Origin: JAVBOP01 sp031550405
GTDB taxonomy: Bacteria; Bacteroidota; Ignavibacteria; Kapaibacteriales; UBA2268
DNA length: 6,663 nucleotides
Assembly: GCA_031550405.1 (NCBI GenBank)
Contig: JAVBOP010000042.1
Span: 1-6,663, forward strand
Direction of reading: 5' to 3'
Shown: positions 5,487 through 6,663 of the stretch, in pieces
Layout: every line of letters starts with the position of its first letter
Position numbering within the stretch: the stretch's first letter is position 1
Position numbers and translations under genes: made by a program
Notes under the pieces: generated by a model
The model's database searches: none
Told to the model about the DNA's origin: nothing
The model's input: only the letters and a program-made list of their open reading frames with translations

Positions 5487-5517
5487 TTTGCCATATCTTT
5501 TTATTTCCGTATCTTTG
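5487..5517 (+). promoter_or_regulatory. Strong Bacteroidota-type promoter of the structured leader/RNA
   Basis: TTTG at 5487-5490 and TATCTTTG at 5510-5517 are separated by 19 nt, a near-ideal match to TTTG-N19-TAnnTTTG. Transcription would begin at about 5522-5525, exactly where the 5' strand of the long closing stem begins. It lies only ten bases beyond the terminator, so the downstream region is a separate transcription unit. Confidence 0.75.
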
Positions 5518-5521
5518 AAGT

Positions 5522-5683
5522 GCCAAATAAAAAAATACTACATGGGAGTTACCTTGTTTCGGTAATATCCCTCTTCATATTTATGAACCATAATCATAAG
5601 ATTATTGGCTCGTGAGTAACTTTCCGATATTTCATATCAAAGTAGTGTTTCTTTTATTTGGCGATAAAAAACGGCTCACGGGC
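5522..5683 (+). ncRNA. Candidate structured RNA with closing stem, four hairpins and pseudoknot
   Basis: No gene is present between 5478 and 5736, but the RNA folds well by eye. P1 is 5522-5541 with 5642-5662: 20 pairs, one bulged C (5651) and one U-G pair. P2 is 5544-5553 with 5561-5571. P3 is 5574-5578 with 5583-5587. P4 is 5588-5595 with 5600-5608 (loop ataa, one bulge). P5 is 5620-5630 with 5634-5642 (2-nt bulge); its last pair shares G5642 with P1. A junction strand 5609-5616 (ctcgtgag) pairs with 5675-5682 (ctcacggg) outside P1, giving an 8-bp pseudoknot with one G-U. I do not recognise a known RNA class. It could be a leader of the gene at 5737 or a free RNA. Both 3' end and function are unknown. 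Confidence 0.5.
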
Positions 5684-5736
5684 TGTATCCTAAGAATTAT
5701 GAATTTATTTTAATAAAAATAATACAGTAGGCTGAT

Positions 5737-6210
5737 ATGGAAACGAAATGCTACGATGATTATGAGATAATGATAGACGAAAATATAGGTATCTCTATAA
5801 GAATAATGCCATTAGGAATATTAGGCATTGATAGCTGGATGTATTTCCCTAAAAAATATTGTGGTGATTTATTATCAGCAATGCAGGAGGCAAAACATAA
5901 CTATCTGCAATACAAGGAGTTAGCTATGTGTGTAAATGTTAAAAATGCCGTGCAAGAGCTTGTATTACGTGATATAGTGCTATCTCATTGTTTTTGGAAG
6001 GACTTAGCTGATTTCGTTTATCTTGGCTGCAATATCCAATTGTCATTTTATTTTTGCGTTTCAAAGATAGATAATGAGACGGTTGAATATTCATTAGACA
6101 TCATTACTTCACCATTGAAAGACGAAAATCACAACTGCTTGGGACCTCATATAACGCTGTGTTCGGAGCAGGAAATAGATAAATTTATTAAGGCAATTGC
6201 TGTTGTCTGA
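5737..6210 (+). CDS. Hypothetical protein, 157 residues, unrecognised
   Basis: I do not recognise this protein. It has no signal peptide, no membrane segment and no obvious catalytic motif. The N-terminal third reads as beta strands (YEIMIDENIGISIRIMPLGI). Helical stretches follow (YCGDLLSAMQEAKHNYLQYKEL), then a Cys- and aromatic-rich strand region (CNIQLSFYFCVSKI), and it closes with a helix EQEIDKFIKAIA. It has seven cysteines, many for its size. The size and mixed alpha/beta character resemble small immunity-type proteins, and it lies downstream of an effector. However, a terminator and a separate promoter divide the two genes and eCIS cargos do not usually need immunity proteins, so this is only a possibility. 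The start at 5737 is the first ATG of the frame, 53 bases after the pseudoknot strand. Confidence 0.7.
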   Translation: METKCYDDYEIMIDENIGISIRIMPLGILGIDSWMYFPKKYCGDLLSAMQEAKHNYLQYKELAMCVNVKNAVQELVLRDIVLSHCFWKDLADFVYLGCNIQLSFYFCVSKIDNETVEYSLDIITSPLKDENHNCLGPHITLCSEQEIDKFIKAIAVV

Positions 6211-6212
6211 AC

Positions 6213-6306
6213 CAGGAACTTAAAGGATTGTAGAGAATTACAGGAGAGCTATATCACATATATTACTATTTTTCTTTTAAATTCCTTGCAATTCCCAGTT
6301 CAAGAC
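6213..6306 (+). repeat. Palindromic intergenic repeat, family 2, copy C (no gene inside)
   Basis: The repeat starts directly after the stop of the unknown gene. The left arm ggaacttaaaggattgtag (6216-6234) runs into agaattacagga, and the right arm runs cttttaaattccttgcaatt (6274-6293) then cccagttcaagac to 6306. The right arm shares exact 14-mer and 9-mer blocks with copy B. The two arms are imperfectly complementary, giving a hairpin of about 25-30 bp per arm. Confidence 0.7.
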
Positions 6307-6331
6307 ATTCTTACATTAAACAAATATTTCT

Positions 6332-6339
6332 TATCTTTG
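6332..6339 (+). promoter_or_regulatory. -7 box TATCTTTG upstream of the last gene
   Basis: This is the same octamer as in the promoters at 287 and 5510. The expected -33 position (about 6308-6311, ttct) is a poor TTTG. Transcription would begin near 6345-6347, about 40 bases before the ATG at 6388. Confidence 0.5.
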
Positions 6340-6350
6340 TCATAATATTT

Positions 6351-6379
6351 CTCACTACTAATTTCTAACTTCTCACTTA
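6351..6379 (+). repeat. Heptad arm of repeat family 1 in the leader of the last gene
   Basis: The DNA here shares tcactactaatttct (6352-6366) exactly with 3046-3060 and continues in the same heptad pattern to 6379. No partner arm is present nearby, so it is an isolated arm lying in the 5' leader of the gene at 6388. Confidence 0.6.
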
Positions 6380-6387
6380 TACAAATT

Positions 6388-6663
6388 ATGCCGAAGCGAA
6401 ACCGAAAGACATTGAAAGAGAGCTTTAAGCAAGGCAAAAAGCCGTCTGAGCAGGATTTTGAGAATCTTATTGATTCTACTATAAATATCCTTGATGACGG
6501 TTTGGCGAAGCAAGCATATACTGGAATTGGCTTGGCTCCGTTGCAAGGCAATGACACGGTTATGTCGATATATCGCGAATCTGGCGATGATAAGGCGGCT
6601 TGGGAAATGGCTATTGATGACAAAACAGGTGATTTTCAAATTCGCAGGTTTGGTGAGACGCAC
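6388..6663 (+). CDS. Tail-fibre-like eCIS/phage-type protein, N-terminal 92 residues
   Basis: The frame starts with ATG at 6388 and runs off the right edge. The N-terminus (MPKRNRKTLKESFKQGKKPS, then EQDFENLIDSTINILDDGL) follows a pattern I recall at the start of many Bacteroidota proteins in eCIS and phage-like loci: a basic 'R..LK..F..G..P...dF..LIDS..N..DdG' segment, often followed by long fibre-like or beta-structured regions. Residues 40-92 (IGLAPLQGNDTVMSIYRE...WEMAIDDKTGDFQIRRFG) look like beta-rich repeats with Asp/Gly turns, in keeping with a receptor-binding fibre. The rest is outside the window, so target binding and length cannot be judged. Confidence 0.6.
   Translation, partial: MPKRNRKTLKESFKQGKKPSEQDFENLIDSTINILDDGLAKQAYTGIGLAPLQGNDTVMSIYRESGDDKAAWEMAIDDKTGDFQIRRFGETH

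Noticed and set aside
5642..5670. T-rich stretch of the P1 3' strand as a terminator
   Set aside because: The T run is inside the stem and followed by GCGATAAAAAA rather than a U tail, so it does not have terminator form.
6300..6663. Two minus-strand frames at the right edge
   Set aside because: They are antisense to the tail-fibre-like gene, which has a fitting promoter box and a recognisable N-terminus.

Overview
The window is AT-rich DNA that most likely comes from a Bacteroidota (Bacteroidetes) genome. Three things point there: promoters of the TTTG-N19-22-TAnnTTTG type at 261-294 and 5487-5517 (with the -7 box TATCTTTG again at 6332), the families present (a DUF5908-like small protein, a GxxExxY protein, Bacteroidota-type eCIS baseplate proteins), and intergenic runs built from AGTGAGAAATTAG-type heptads. 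All convincing genes are on the + strand.

The backbone is part of an extracellular contractile injection system (eCIS, relatives of Afp/PVC). It holds the C-terminus of a VgrG/Afp8-like spike (2-127), a PAAR spike tip (1995-2300), a gp25-type baseplate wedge protein (2310-2720), a DUF5908-like small protein (2761-2922), a tube/LysM hub-adaptor protein of the Afp7 type (3074-3715), and a cargo protein with a DUF4157 'eCIS core' domain (4348-5436). A tail-fibre-like protein begins at 6388 and runs off the end. Sheath, tube, baseplate J, ATPase and terminator-cap genes are not in the window.

Foreign or optional units interrupt this backbone. A two-gene type II restriction-modification system (308-1884) has its own promoter and sits between vgrG and PAAR. 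It pairs a beta-class methyltransferase with an MvaI/BcnI-like endonuclease. A GxxExxY nuclease-fold gene (3858-4241) is bracketed by two copies of a palindromic ~90 bp repeat, and a third copy without a gene lies at 6213-6306. A second repeat family, with heptad arms and a GGATATAAATCC core, lies at about 131-202 and 2932-3066. Arm-like pieces of it occur before the last gene and inside the effector coding sequence.

After the effector there is a clean intrinsic terminator (5450-5477), then a textbook Bacteroidota promoter, then about 210 nt without a gene. This stretch folds by eye into a 20-bp closing stem, four internal hairpins and an 8-bp pseudoknot (5522-5683). I do not recognise it as a known RNA. 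It is the strongest candidate here for something undescribed, either as a free ncRNA or as the leader of the unrecognised 157-residue gene at 5737-6210.

Together, the eCIS genes would build the spike, spike tip, wedge and hub of a syringe-like particle, and the DUF4157 protein would be its payload. The effector's C-terminal ~155 residues carry a His-rich strand followed by an NCxxWA motif, which suggests a permuted papain-like (NlpC/LRAT-type) cysteine enzyme. That assignment is inference.
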